Source: Isoperla grammatica (taxonomy: Eukaryota; Arthropoda; Insecta; Plecoptera; Perlodidae). From it: 64,000 nucleotides of DNA. The stretch lies in the NCBI GenBank assembly GCA_945910005.1, contig OX246743.1, positions 44,488,736 through 44,552,735 on the forward strand. The letters run 5' to 3'. The notes beneath the pieces were generated by a model. It saw only the letters and a program-made list of their open reading frames with translations. It had not been told where the DNA came from and ran no database searches. How positions within the stretch are numbered: position 1 is the first letter of the stretch; the number at the start of each line of letters is the position of its first letter. The position numbers were made by a program, and so were the translations under genes. This document shows positions 53,666 to 64,000 of the stretch, one piece after another.

Positions 53666-53686
53666 CCCCCCCCCCCCCCCCCCCCC
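53666..53686. repeat. Homopolymer C21
   Basis: 21 consecutive C residues, the second long C tract of the window. Confidence 0.9.
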
Positions 53687-53899
53687 GAGTAAAATAGTAT
53701 TAGAATACATTTTAGAAATGTTTCACATTGGTCACTAAAAACAAAGACGGACCAATTAAGAAAATGACAAAAGTTTTGTTTTTTAGACGTATAAGTAAGT
53801 ATTGTATAATTAATGTTTGTGTATGTTCGTTTCGTATATCAAGTTTGTACGTGTCAAATAAAGTAAATTAAATGTTATTACACGTGTAAATAGTAAATT

Positions 53900-54907
53900 T
53901 AAAAAAAAAAAAATAGCGAATTGCCCAGGAAGGCTAATTTTATACTACAACCGCTTTATTTATATTTTCATTGTCTTATCTTAAACACAACTTCTCCGTG
54001 TAACAGTCCTAACTGGGATTAACCCTACAGCACAGTACAGCAAAACAGCAGAGCAGCAAAACAGCAGAACAGCACCAGCACCACAATACCATCGAACCTC
54101 TAATAGTGACGGTTGTGTTTGCTTTTCACTTCCCGGTTTATTGGCACACGATTATATTTTACTGTTTTATTGCATCGTCCACTCTTCAATCATGACTCCG
54201 CGCGGCGCTCAGTTACCGAAAAGCTTTCGATTGCTACCTCGATACCTTAGTTACCGCTTAGTTACCGCTTGGTTACCGCTTAGTTACCGAAAAGCTTTCG
54301 ATTGCTACCTCGATACTTCGTCCGAATAGCGGAGCCGTTCTCCATCACTTCACGTAGTAGTAAAGACATTTCGTTTTCGCGACTTCTCGCGACAATATCG
54401 CGACCTATCGCACTCGACTCGGTCATGGGAATCGAGACACGGCAGACGGAGTCGGTTTCGCGACCGCCCGTTTTACTTTCGTGCGGTTTTACGGTGGTTT
54501 ATAAACCGCAGCCGCAGGCGGGCGCGACTCTTCGCCTGTCACGTGATCAACTTGCATTCCTTGTGTGGTGACCGGTGCATGGTCGGATATAGGAGGGCTC
54601 CCCCTCTGTATATTCGGGGGGTGGTGGAGTTAGCAATAGATATCTATAGGAGATGGCTTCACGGGAATTGCCCCCCACAACTGCGCTACAGGCAACAATA
54701 ATTGTGTATGCTTTTTTGCTTGCTGAGTGCATGTTGTCTGCTGAATGGAAGAGATTCACGTAGGATTCTTTCCAGATATCATTGGTAAATTCGGTTTTAT
54801 TGCACTATAAACAAAAGGCTCGAGATCCGAATATGATTATACGTACTTCTAGAATTCATTATTGATCTCAAAACTAGGTTTTTGTATGTTTTATAATATT
54901 TACCATA
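53900..54907. other. CAG-rich and CG-rich stretch, no gene recognised
   Basis: 54030-54085 is rich in ACAGCA units. 54208-54317 has a short tandem duplication of CAGTTACCGAAAAGCTTTCG. 54370-54550 is CG-rich with TCGCGAC motifs and a palindrome GGTTTATAAACC that includes a TATA-like core. It could be a promoter, but no first exon was seen next to it. Confidence 0.4.
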
Positions 54908-54994
54908 TAGTAGAGGAGCAAAAGGTAACATTTAAGTTCTCGTGCGCCTTTCGTGAAAGAGTATTGCGGTAAACGGTATTCTGTTACGGCATAC

Positions 54995-55580
54995 CACACG
55001 AGTATTTTGCACCTACCTGGCAGATCCTGGCACGCTGCAGAGGGCGCCAGGAGCGTCGTGACGTCATAGACACGTTTTAATTAATAACTTTTGAACGGTT
55101 ATGTCACAGAAAATATCAAGAGGACAATTTTATGATGTCATACTAGACGAGCATTTATAACCTATCTGCCACATTCTGGCGGGCTGCAGAGGGCGCCAGG
55201 AGCGTCGTGACGTCATATACACGTTTGAACTAATAACGTTTGAACAGTTCATGTCACAGAAAATATGTAGGCGACAATTCTACTATAAAATACTATACAA
55301 GTATTTTGCACCTACCTGGCAAATCCTGGCACGCTGCAGAGGGCGCCAGGAGCGTTATGACGTCATAGACACGTTTTAATTAATAACGTTTGAACGGTTC
55401 ATGTCACAGAAAATGTCAAGGCAACAATTCTATTACGAAATACTATTTGAGTATTTTGCACCTACTTGGCAAATCGTGGCACGCTGCAGAGGGCGCCAGG
55501 AGCGTCGTGACGTCATACACTTTTTCATCAATAACTTTTGAACGGTTCATATCACAGAAAATATCAAGATGAAAATATTA
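54995..55580. repeat. Four ~150-bp subterminal repeats, left arm
   Basis: The core CTGCAGAGGGCGCCAGGAGC recurs at 55035, 55184, 55334 and 55484 (spacing 149-150). Each unit continues with TGACGTCAT, a full cAMP-response-element palindrome, and GTTTGAACGGTTCATGTCAC. The mirror-image set is in the right arm (about 58220-58800), and a stray fragment lies at 56613-56692. Confidence 0.9.
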
Positions 55581-55874
55581 TAGACAATTTAAATACAAAT
55601 CGATTGATATGTACCAATAGGGTAATCATGCAATATTTAAGAGAGATATTGCTAACAAATAATAATAATTAGATGTGTATATGAAATGAAGGGCATCCCT
55701 CATCGTAATATCTATTTATAACTAATTCGGAGTTATAATTGTATCGCTGTAAAGGACTAAATAATCGTAGTCATCCCAACATATCCATGGATATCTGTTG
55801 TTTAACAATAATAATAATTATTATTGTTGTATGCTAGTTACTATTCATAGACTGATTAGTATAACTCACGTTTG

Positions 55875-57440
55875 TTAGAAGTTCTCTTCATCTTCATCAT
55901 CATTGTCTTCATCCTCATCTCCCGTGTTGTCGGTATTCAAGCACTCTTGTTCCTCGTCTTCAGTTGAGCAGCCACAAAGCTCGGTGCACCTCATGTTATT
56001 TGCTTTGCAGCTGCATCTTGACGCACACCTTGATTTTAAGCAGTTAACGGCAGCCGGTGCAGGTTCGAGGGTTGTCATGACTGCCACATACTCGTTGCTC
56101 TCAAGTAGCCATCCGTAGTCTTCGGGTAATAAGTTGATAGGGTTGGCAACCTGGTCATTATGCCACACCCAGCATTGATGGTGAGCACGTAGTATGGCTT
56201 GGAGATATGCGGCTTTGCTGGGTGGAAGCTTTTGGTGGGTGCTTGCCAAGACTTTTTGGGAAACATGCGCTATCGAAGGTCAGACACTGAGCTCAGTTTA
56301 GTGAATGGACAGTACAGGTTGCAAACAAACTTCTCTAGACCACTTATCACGGAGTCTTTTAGAGCAACAGTTTAACCTAGTTATTTAAATGCTGAAAATA
56401 TTTCATGAATAAAATAAATAAATTCACATATAGAGTCTACCCACTCAGTAACTAAACTGATTTGCAGTGGGAGACTTAAAGTGACTAAACCAACCCTGTA
56501 GGCCTCGAACACCATCGACGAGTGAGCTATAACCAATCAAAGATCGATATTTCAAATACAATCATATGAATCAGTGATTGGACATTGCGAACACCTGCAG
56601 ACAGATGCCAGATTCAACAGAAAATTCCAAGGGAACAATTCTATTACGAAATACTATTTGAGTATTTTGCACCTACTTGGCACATCGTCGGATTCTCTGA
56701 AAGCTTTCCATCACGAAAGCTTCCCCATTTCTGAAAATCCCCCAGTGTTGTCGGAACCACTGAAAGCGTGAAATCCAGTTAGTCCTGAAACTTGATTGTG
56801 CCCAAATGTGTTGTATAGTGACCCAAGTGCTATTCTGTTATTTCCCCCTTCACCTGTAATGAACACAGTATTTTTACAGAGATCGGTGTAACGTCGCAGT
56901 GCCAGGATAAGGACATCTGTATCTGGGGAAAAAATAGATGTTTGAGTAGCTCCTCGTTTTGTCGCATCTACTGCATGGAGCAACATCTTTGTATCGGTTT
57001 CTTCTTGTTAACTATTTAAGTGTGGTAGAAGTGTTTTTTATACTAATAGTCTTGTTACTCCATGCGACAACTGTTTGTCGCTCCATGGCCTGTGAGGCTC
57101 GAATTATCTTCTGTGAAAAATATTCTGTTAGCTCATACTTGGTTTTGGTGTGACCAAGTAGTTGTGACATGCTCAAGTGCCCGATGGGCGTGCGCGTGTT
57201 GTCTGTAATGCGATAAGCTACAGCAGCTTTTCCTCCTTGCCGGGTCATTCGAGTAGCCGATTTTAATGAAACAGGAATGTCATATCTATCAAATATCATA
57301 CCACGTGGACCTCTGAAAACTCACTATAACTGTTGTCAATGCGCATGATAAGAAGTTTGGCTAGATCCTCACAAGTGCTGGTGTGTGGAAGAAACCGACT
57401 ATGAAATATTTTCAGCATTTAAATAACTAGGTTAAACTAT
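55875..57440 (-). pseudogene. Decayed transposon protein: FEN/PIN-like nuclease motifs plus CXC domain
   Basis: Read on the minus strand with frameshifts and stops. N-side: LAKLLIMRIDNSYSEFSEV, then IFDRYDIPVSLKSATR and QLLGHTKTKYELTEYFSQK. Next QEETDTKMLLHAVDATKRGA, SPDTDVLILALRRY and GFHAFSGSDNTGGF. The EETD, DTD and GSD acidic triplets line up with those of the FEN1/5'-3' exonuclease (PIN-like) fold. After an interruption (56407-56692) it resumes with LEKFVCNLYCPFTKLSSVSD, SKAAYLQAILRAHHQCWVW, a CXC-like cluster CASRCSCKANNMRCTELCGC and an acidic tail. At least two frameshifts and several stops. I remember similar unnamed proteins in many invertebrate genomes; the nuclease role is inferred from motifs. 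Confidence 0.75.
56407..56612 (+). repeat. Dispersed repeat, copy 3, inside the composite element
   Basis: Same family as 47098-47310 (ACCAATCAAAGATCGATATT, GCGAACACCTGC). It interrupts the nuclease-like coding sequence together with a stray subterminal-repeat fragment at 56613-56692. Confidence 0.7.
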
Positions 57441-57932
57441 TGCTCTAAAAGACTCCGTGATAAGTGGTCTAGAGAAGTTTGTTTGCAAACTGTACTGTCC
57501 ATTCACTAAACTGAGCTCAGTGTCTGACCTTCGATAGCGCATGTTTCCCAAAAAGTCTTGCCAAGCACCCACCAAAAGCTTCCACCCAGCAAAGCCGCAT
57601 ATCTCCAAGCCATACTACGTGCTCACCATCAATGCTGGGTGTGGCATAATGACCAGGTTGCCAACCCTATCAACTTATTACCCGAAGACTACGGATGGCT
57701 ACTTGAGAGCAACGAGTATGTGGCAGTCATGACAACCCTCGAACCTGCACCGGCTGCCGTTAACTGCTTAAAATCAAGGTGTGCGTCAAGATGCAGCTGC
57801 AAAGCAAATAACATGAGGTGCACCGAGCTTTGTGGCTGCTCAACTGAAGACGAGGAACAAGAGTGCTTGAATACCGACAACACGGGAGATGAGGATGAAG
57901 ACAATGATGATGAAGATGAAGAGAACTTCTAG
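57401..57932 (+). pseudogene. Inverted second copy of the CXC-domain C-terminus
   Basis: Plus-strand twin of 55875-56406. It has the same LEKFVC region, the same TAG stop after SVSDLR and the same shift before THQKLPPSKAAYLQ. The remaining CXC frame (57558-57932) differs by essentially one residue at its start. Shared stops mean the sequence had already decayed before it was duplicated in inverted form. Confidence 0.8.
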
Positions 57933-58890
57933 CAAACGTGAGTTTTACTAATCAGTCTATGAATAGTAACTAGTATACAATAATAATAATCATTATTATT
58001 GTTAAACAACAGATATCCATGGATATGTTGGGATGACTACGATTATTTAGTCCTTTACAGCGATACAATTATAACTCCGAATCAGTTATAAATAGATATT
58101 ACGATGAGGGATGCCCTTTATTTCATATACACATCTAATTATTATTATTTGTTAGCAATATCTCTCTTAAATATTGCATGATTACCCTATTGGTACATAT
58201 CAATCGATTTGTATTTAAATTGTCTATAATATGTCCATCTTGATATTTTCTGTGATATGAACCGTTCAAAAGTTATTGATGAAAAAGTGTATGACGTCAC
58301 GACGCTCCTGGCGCCCTCTGCAGCGTGACACGATGTGCCAAGTAGGTGCAAAATACTCAAATAGTATTTCGTAATAGAATTGTTGCCTTGACATTTTCTG
58401 TGACATGAACCGTTCAAACGTTATTAATTAAAACGTGTCTATGACGTCATAACGCTCCTGGCGCCCTCTGCAGCGTGCCAGGATTTGCCAGGTAGGTGCA
58501 AAATACTTGTATAGTATTTTATAGTAGAATTGTCGCCTACATATTTTCTGTGACATGAACTGTTCAAACGTTATTAGTTCAAACGTGTATATGACGTCAC
58601 GACGCTCCTGGCGCCCTCTGCAGCCCGCCAGAATGTGGCAGATAGGTTATAAATGCTCGTCTAGTATGACATCATAAAATTGTCCTCTTGATATTTTCTG
58701 TGACATAACCGTTCAAAAGTTATTAATTAAAACGTGTCTATGACGTCACGACGCTCCTGGCGCCCTCTGCAGCGTGCCAGGATCTGCCAGGTAGGTGCAA
58801 AATACTCGTGTGGTATGCCGTAACAGAATACCGTTTACCGCAATACTCTTTCACGAAAGGCGCACGAGATACCTTTTGCTCCTCTACTAA

Positions 58891-59558
58891 TACAAACATT
58901 GTAGACAATCGTTCAAGCTGTAATTTCAGGGTGGGAAAGAACAACAATGCACAACAATTAAGGTTCATTGATTCAAGCAATATCATTATCTGACATCTCG
59001 ATTTTATTTTAATTCTTGTGTATCTTGTTCTTAAAGATCTAGCGGAGCGTGGTAAGAAAGAAACAAAAGAGAGTTCTCGATGTTCTTGTACGCGAAGAAC
59101 GAGTTCGCTTCCCGGCTTCAGAACTTCTTCGGTGTCCCCTATATACAGAGAGGCCGGTCATCATATGCAAATGGATGTATTTTGGAACCCACCGGTCAAC
59201 CGGTCTAGCGTGTTTAGAGGCGCCTGTAACTCTAACTGTGCCCAGGCGCCGATACCAAGACGCATCCAATGTGTCAAGACAGCCAATCAGAGGTACGGGT
59301 TATGGTAATGACGTCATGATGTGAGCGAGTTGCAGCTTCGGGGAGCATTTCCAAGGGCTTATCCGCATTCATAGGTGGTCCGCGCGGTGTTGAAATATAC
59401 TAAATAAATATTATACCTTCAAGACAAGAATTTACTGTTTCATATGATGCAGATGAACAGCGGAATCTTTCGTAATCAGAAATTATAGATGTTATAGTTA
59501 GTATTTAGTATTTTACGATGTCCTCGACTCACAGCTAGGTCATGTGACGTCGGCCCAA
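58891..59558. other. Stretch between two inverted-repeat elements
   Basis: Holds a GC-richer segment (59080-59350) with CCAATCAGAGG at 59281 and ATGACGTCATGATG near 59308, promoter-like boxes. Overlapping open frames of 76-96 codons there show no recognisable protein. The last 40 bp belong to the tRNA-like repeat into which the next element inserted. Confidence 0.4.
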
Positions 59559-59566
59559 TCAGATCC

Positions 59567-60613
59567 GGGGAGCCTGAATAGCGCCGAATGGAACAACGCC
59601 GAATCGATCGTGTGTACTGCACTTTCAAGTATAATCCTAACCCAAAAAAGTAGACCTTGTAAACTGGAACAACGCCGAATCTTATTCTGCGTTAATCCAC
59701 CGGAACAACGCCGAATATTTTTCGGCGTTAATCCACCGGAACAACGCCGAATCTTTTTCGGCGTTAATCCACCGGAACTACGCCGAATATTTTTCGGTGT
59801 AAATCCACCGGAACAACGCCGAATATTTTTCGGCGTTAGTCCACCGGAACAACGCCGAATCTTTTTCGGCGTTAATCCACCGGAACAACGCCGAATATTT
59901 TTCGGCTTAAATCCACCGGAACAACGCCGAATCTCACAGCGTTGGTTATAATTCTTTAAAAAAATATATTTTGGGGTTCGTCAATACATTCAACTCACTG
60001 CACCGTTTAACCCGTGTATTACACAGAAAATGATTCAGCGTTTTTCCAGTGGATTTACGCCGAAAAAGATTCGGCGTTGTTCCGGTGGATTTACGCCGAA
60101 AAAGATTCGGCGTTGTTCCGGTGGATTAACGTCGAAAAGTTTTCGGCATGTTCCGGTGGATAAACGCAGGAAAAGATTCGGCGTTGTTCCGGTGGATTTA
60201 AGCCGAAAAAGATTCGGCGTTGTTCCGGTGGACTAACGCCGAAAAATATTCGGCGTTGTTCCGGTGGATTAACGCCGAAAAAGATTCGACGTTGTTCCGG
60301 TGGATTGACGCCGAAAAAGATTCGGCGTTGTTCCGGTGGATTAACGCCGAAAAAGATTCGGCTTTGTTCCGGTGGATTAACGCCGAAAAATATTCGGCGT
60401 TGTTCCGGTGGATTAACGCCGAAAAAGATTCGGCGTTGTTCCGGTGGATTAACGCCGAAAAAGATTCGGCGTTGTTCCGGTGGATTAACGCCGAAAAAGA
60501 TTCGGCGTTGTTCCAGGTTACAAGGTCTACTTTTTTGGGTTAGGATTATACTTGAAAGTGCAGTACACACGATCGATTCGGCGTTGTTCCATTCGGTGTT
60601 ATTCAGCGTCCCC
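59567..60613. mobile_element. Foldback element built of 36-bp units, with 8-bp target duplication
   Basis: 1047 bp. Left end GGGGAGCCTGAATAGCGCCG, right end reverse complement GGGGACGCTGAATAACACCG. Both continue inward through GGAACAACGCCGAATCGATC and AAGTATAATCCTAACCC into tandem 36-bp units (about 8 left, about 12 right, inverted). Each unit holds a CGCCGAA...TTCGGCG dyad and, read outward-in, stays open as EQRRIFFGVNPP. Flanked by TCAGATCC on both sides (59559-59566, 60614-60621). The unrelated-looking open frames at 59544-59951 and 60091-60897 are products of this repeat. Confidence 0.92.
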
Positions 60614-60621
60614 TCAGATCC

Positions 60622-61253
60622 ATTGCACATCGGAGATTGTCGTGCGGGAATCCAAAATAAGGGGGGTTGAAGGATTAAGCGGGAGCGTGGAGATTTTGGT
60701 GGGTGTTTGGATGGCAAAGAGGGCCGGCAAGTAAGAAGTGATAAAGTAGGAAGAGGACAAATGATGAAGGCCACGTGAGATGAATAAAGGAATGACAAAA
60801 GAGATGCACGAGAGGTCGAGAGCCCTCTTCGCGGGCAGTGGTCACCACGAGGAGGGACCCACCTCGACCGATCTGATATCACCTGTGGTTTCGCCATACA
60901 TTGTAAGGGAAACTAAGGAAATTTATATGCGGCTTTATTAGAATCCACACAATCCAAAGTAATACTACTTTGACATCATAATTTGTATGTACTATTCTTG
61001 ACCTAACTCTGAAATACAACGTCTGTGTGTCGACTGTTTTTTACCGTAGAGGCTTACAGCATCATCGCTTGTGTTACAAATGGTTTATCTAATCTTGTGT
61101 GAAGAAGCAAACGAAACACTACACTGCTCAGGTGTCGCGCTTGGCTGTTCCCACACCTCAGTTCCTTGCTTCGTTTCAAGCCGTATAGATAACCCGGGTT
61201 TTTTGTTTGTGCATTCCTACGCGCTGCGTTTCTTTATGCGTCGGTATGTCCTC

Positions 61254-61292
<39 letters not shown>

Positions 61293-62507
61293 TTGTGTGA
61301 TCTGTTCCTGGTCTTCTCAACCCTTATACCGTCGGTATGTCCTCTGCGTGCGTGCTTGCGTGCGTGCTAGTGTGGTCTGTTCCTGGTCTTCTCAACCCTT
61401 ATACCACAGATAAAAAATTAACTACGTTGTTAATTTGTTATCTGTGCTTCTACCCATTATAATCTTTGCTTCTACCGTACAATCAAATGTACCCCATGGG
61501 GAGATTTGGGATTCAAATGTTATTTTTCGGCATTGGAACCTGAAGCTAATCGATCAAAAGTGTATTCACATTAGAATATCAAAATAGGACAATATAAAAT
61601 GTACTTTTGTCACCCATTTTTTGTCTCTTCCATGGGCGTCCGCAGGAGTTTTGCCAGTGGGGTGCAGAGCAATGTTTAAGATATATAACGATGGCCCTAC
61701 ACACATAATCTAACATTTACAACCATTTATTGTTTGTCAAACATAGTTTGAACATGGATTTATAATAGTAATTTGAAGTTTGAACATACGATTGTGTGTT
61801 GTTAATGTTTACTCGTATAGCAACTTTATTAGCAACAGGTCCGCAGGCAGTTTCGCATTGAATTCAAGTGAAACGTTCAAACACAATATTGTATTCCATA
61901 GTGAAATGGGCAGACTTATTGCAGAACGAGCAAAACCATCAAGCTTTAATGATTTCATTAAAACGCAATTTGGTGTGACGACGCCCCGAGAGAGTCTTGT
62001 GAAATGACGAGAAGACGCCTTCTTCATCGTCAGTCACCTCACCCGTGGGCAAAGAAGTGGTTGAAAAGATGTAAACTCGTTAGGAATGGAACGCGGAACG
62101 ACATTCTTTAGTTTGGCGGGCATTTCCTAGAGGGGTGGGGTTTGTTACCTTGTATACATACGATTACTATAGTGCTGCATCTTAGTGGTTTAGAAGCTAT
62201 ATGTACTCGCGCGTAGCCTACTCCTATAATTAAAGTAGCATCCGAAAAGACATTGAGATTCAATTTTTCGTAGGAATTTCCCTTAGAATATTCCATGGTT
62301 TAAATTTTGTTGAACGAACCAGAAGCCAAACTTGAAATGCAACAAATTCGGGTATGAGTTCACGTTTTGTAGAAAATGATCCAGTTTTGGAAAAATTACA
62401 CATTTCGGTTTTTTTTTCGGGTTCAGGTTCGGGTTCGACTACACTTGTCACAATAATATATCTCAACGTTTGAAGTAGGAATTGTAGTCTTTACACATTC
62501 AGGTAAA
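60622..62507. other. Gene-free stretch right of the foldback element
   Basis: The first part continues the repeat that hosts the foldback element. At 61241-61400 a 91-bp unit (TCGGTATGTCCTCTGCGTGC plus CTGTTCCTGGTCTTCTCAAC) occurs twice with an expanded TGCG run in the first. Nothing with gene character was found. Confidence 0.5.
61241..61410. repeat. 91-bp tandem duplication with (TGCG)n
   Basis: Two copies, the first with about nine GTGC/TGCG units, the second with fewer. Confidence 0.8.
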
Positions 62508-62533
62508 TTGAAAATATCGAGAGTACATTTCGT

Positions 62534-62785
62534 GTCACCCTCTCACGGTGCCTCAACTCCTCGACTGTACATCCACATCCTCCATCCTCCTGACTCCTGC
62601 AACGTCGTCGTCGTCGTCCGGGTCACCCTCTCACGGTGCCTCGACTGTACATCCACATCCTCCATCCTCCTGACTCCTGCAACGGCGTCGTCGTCGTCCA
62701 GGTCACCCTCTCACGGCGTACGAGACTGTACATCCACATCCTCCATCCTCTCGGCTCCCGCAACGTCGTCATCGTCGTCGTCCAC
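62534..62785. repeat. Three-copy 80-88-bp tandem repeat with (CGT)n
   Basis: Units start GTCACCCTCTCACGG at 62534, 62622 and 62702 and share GACTGTACATCCACATCCTC and a CGTCGTCGTC run. Confidence 0.85.
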
Positions 62786-62971
62786 GTCCGTCATTGTCAC
62801 AGAACTCGATCTCAAACATGGACGTGACTTTTTGCGCCGCAAGTCGTCGATCGTCTTCCTTATATTATACAAACAAAGCTCGACGACATTTGTTCGCTTC
62901 AACTCGACCAGTCCGAGGCAGCTTTCTTGTTGCTCTTCTAGTGAAGAAAACAGTTTCCATTGATCCGACAT
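62714..62971 (-). CDS. Possible first coding exon of an unknown gene
   Basis: Minus-strand frame beginning MSDQWKLFSSLEEQQESCLG, then LKRTNVVELCLYNIRKTIDD and an Asp-rich stretch produced by the CGT repeat. A GTGAGA donor-like site follows codon ACG at about 62713. The first 55 codons look like ordinary protein, but I recognise no family and see no partner exon. May be chance. Confidence 0.25.
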
Positions 62972-63165
62972 GTTTTACCGTTTATACGTCTCGTCGTGGG
63001 GTTTAGTTCGAAACCGACTGTGTTCGGATAACTCGTCTACAGCAGGAACATAATGAGACAGCTGAAGAAGACAACTTTGTTCTTTTATTTAGAAACGAAG
63101 CAATCAAAGTGCAGAGAAGCATTAGCATGAGTTGCTGTACCGGTTCCCAACTGTTGCGTTCTATT

Positions 63166-63203
63166 CTGTGGTGATGGTGATGATGATGGTGATGGTGATG
63201 GTG
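63166..63203. repeat. (GGTGAT)n microsatellite
   Basis: GTGATGGTGATGATGATGGT-type repeat. It generates His-rich shadows on the other strand. Confidence 0.85.
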
Positions 63204-63206
63204 CAA

Positions 63207-64000
63207 ATTGGTGGAAATGGTGGAAATTGGACAAGATGATTTGAATAATTCGACTATTGTATTTGTAAATGTTTAGATACATTGACTTGAATGCTTGTGT
63301 ATGAGGAAGAGTGCAAAGAAGGGGAGGAAGGTACTTTAGGTTTTTTAGTTAGAACTGTTGGTGCTAAACGTGAGGATATTGGGTTCAAAGTTAATTTGAC
63401 AATCTTTTGATAGGTTTGTATGTCGTGTGTGAATGTGGTCATTTTAATTTGTCCTATTATTAATGCTAAAAAGTGGCAATAATGATGAACTATAGGTTGT
63501 GTTGTTCATTTCCACTAAAAGCAGCTAATTTGTGCAAAATAATAGTAATACTTTTGGTCATATTACACAGAAAATACATTTTTAAGTCAACTCTGCATAC
63601 ATTTTACAAACATAACTAGTCAAAATGTTTATTAAAATGAACGTATTTATTCGTGAATGCTAATTAGCGCTAATTTCCCAAAGGTTAATGCTAATTTAAT
63701 TAGTTTCTGAAGCTAAAAGAGCAAAGTCCATATCTATAGTAATGTTATATACCTATCTTCGCCCACCGCAGGCCTGAAAGTTTCAATGACCTCCTACCAA
63801 GGTGAAGGTCCTACGCGCCTGATACAAGTTGAACTTGCCCCTCCCTGGACTCCGAGCTCAATCCAATCCACATCTAGCCTCAAGAAACATCTGATTGTTG
63901 ACCATAAACATCAGTTTTCAGCATAGGATTATCTAAACTAATTCAACCGTGCACTAGGCGCAATAGTTTCGCTAAAATCCGAGTTATTGTAATTTACATC
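63207..64000. other. Right edge, no feature recognised
   Basis: AT-rich DNA except 63760-63870, which is less AT-rich (CGCCCACCGCAGGCCTGAAAG). That might be an exon or repeat edge, but no open frame of note supports it. Confidence 0.35.

Larger units (their letters stand above)
54908..58890. mobile_element. Composite inverted-repeat element carrying nuclease-like pseudogenes
   Basis: About 4 kb. Outer ends TAGTAGAGGAGCAAAAGGTA and its exact reverse complement. Left arm 54908-56406, right arm 57401-58890, near-identical inverted copies of about 1.5 kb; centre 56407-57400. Each arm has four ~150-bp subrepeats next to the end, then an AT-rich spacer, then the 3' part of a coding region (see the pseudogene entries). 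Flanks offer only TA or ATA as target duplication, which cannot be fixed because the ends contain the same letters. The superfamily is not known to me. Confidence 0.8.

Noticed and set aside
59544..60897. 135- and 268-codon frames with EQRRIFFGVNPP repeats
   Set aside because: Produced by the 36-bp units of the foldback element; mirrored in both arms with no other protein features.

Overview
The window is animal nuclear DNA, most likely from an arthropod (possibly a hemimetabolous insect or another non-dipteran arthropod). The evidence is: genes split by GT-AG introns; recognisable animal genes (angiotensin-converting enzyme family, a nine-finger C2H2 protein, PNO1, NTAQ1); a transmembrane SEA/EGF mucin-like gene whose C-terminal half resembles arthropod proteins I remember; and a heavy load of tRNA-derived SINEs, LINE 3' ends and small DNA transposons. 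The species cannot be told from the sequence.

Layout. 18-3023 (minus): 5' third of an ACE/M2-peptidase gene, five exons including the signal-peptide exon; the rest lies off the left edge. 6240-9612 (minus): C2H2 zinc-finger gene in four exons. 10371-11093 (plus): PNO1, divergent from the zinc-finger gene across a short shared promoter. 12651-15966 (plus): NTAQ1 in four exons with the full Cys/His/Asp catalytic set. 15967-21350: no gene; it holds a SINE, a LINE end and the 3' UTR of the next gene. 21351-49520 (minus): a 28-kb, at least 12-exon gene for a type I membrane protein with a long Pro/Thr/Asn-rich ectodomain, a SEA domain, EGF domains, one transmembrane helix and a Pro/Met/Ser-rich tail. 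All its splice phases agree across the 12 exons. Its most 5' exon or exons were not found. 49521-64000: no convincing gene; it is filled with mobile elements.

The most unusual structure is inside the mucin-like gene. A tandem array of about 88 units (141 or 145 bp, 23741-36437) is made of copies of one coding exon together with its splice donor. A second array (100-bp units, 44184-44752) is made of copies of another exon's start together with its splice acceptor. The gene therefore carries dozens of decoy splice sites. Most of the recurrent variants in the large array fall on synonymous third-codon positions.

The right 10 kb holds two elaborate inverted-repeat elements. 54908-58890 has arms of about 1.5 kb built from 150-bp subrepeats. 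It encloses decayed copies of a protein with FEN/PIN-nuclease-like acidic motifs and a CXC cysteine domain. 59567-60613 is a foldback element built of 36-bp units, with a perfect 8-bp target duplication and a related empty site at 52.2 kb. Other well-bounded insertions are a hAT-type MITE in NTAQ1 (TSD ATAGGCAT), a perfect 179-bp-arm palindrome at a TTAA target, a hAT-like element that landed in a SINE and carries a Harbinger-like MITE, and a CATAGGCG-type element carrying a SINE; TSDs give the order of several of these events. No CRISPR array, rRNA or functional tRNA gene was seen.
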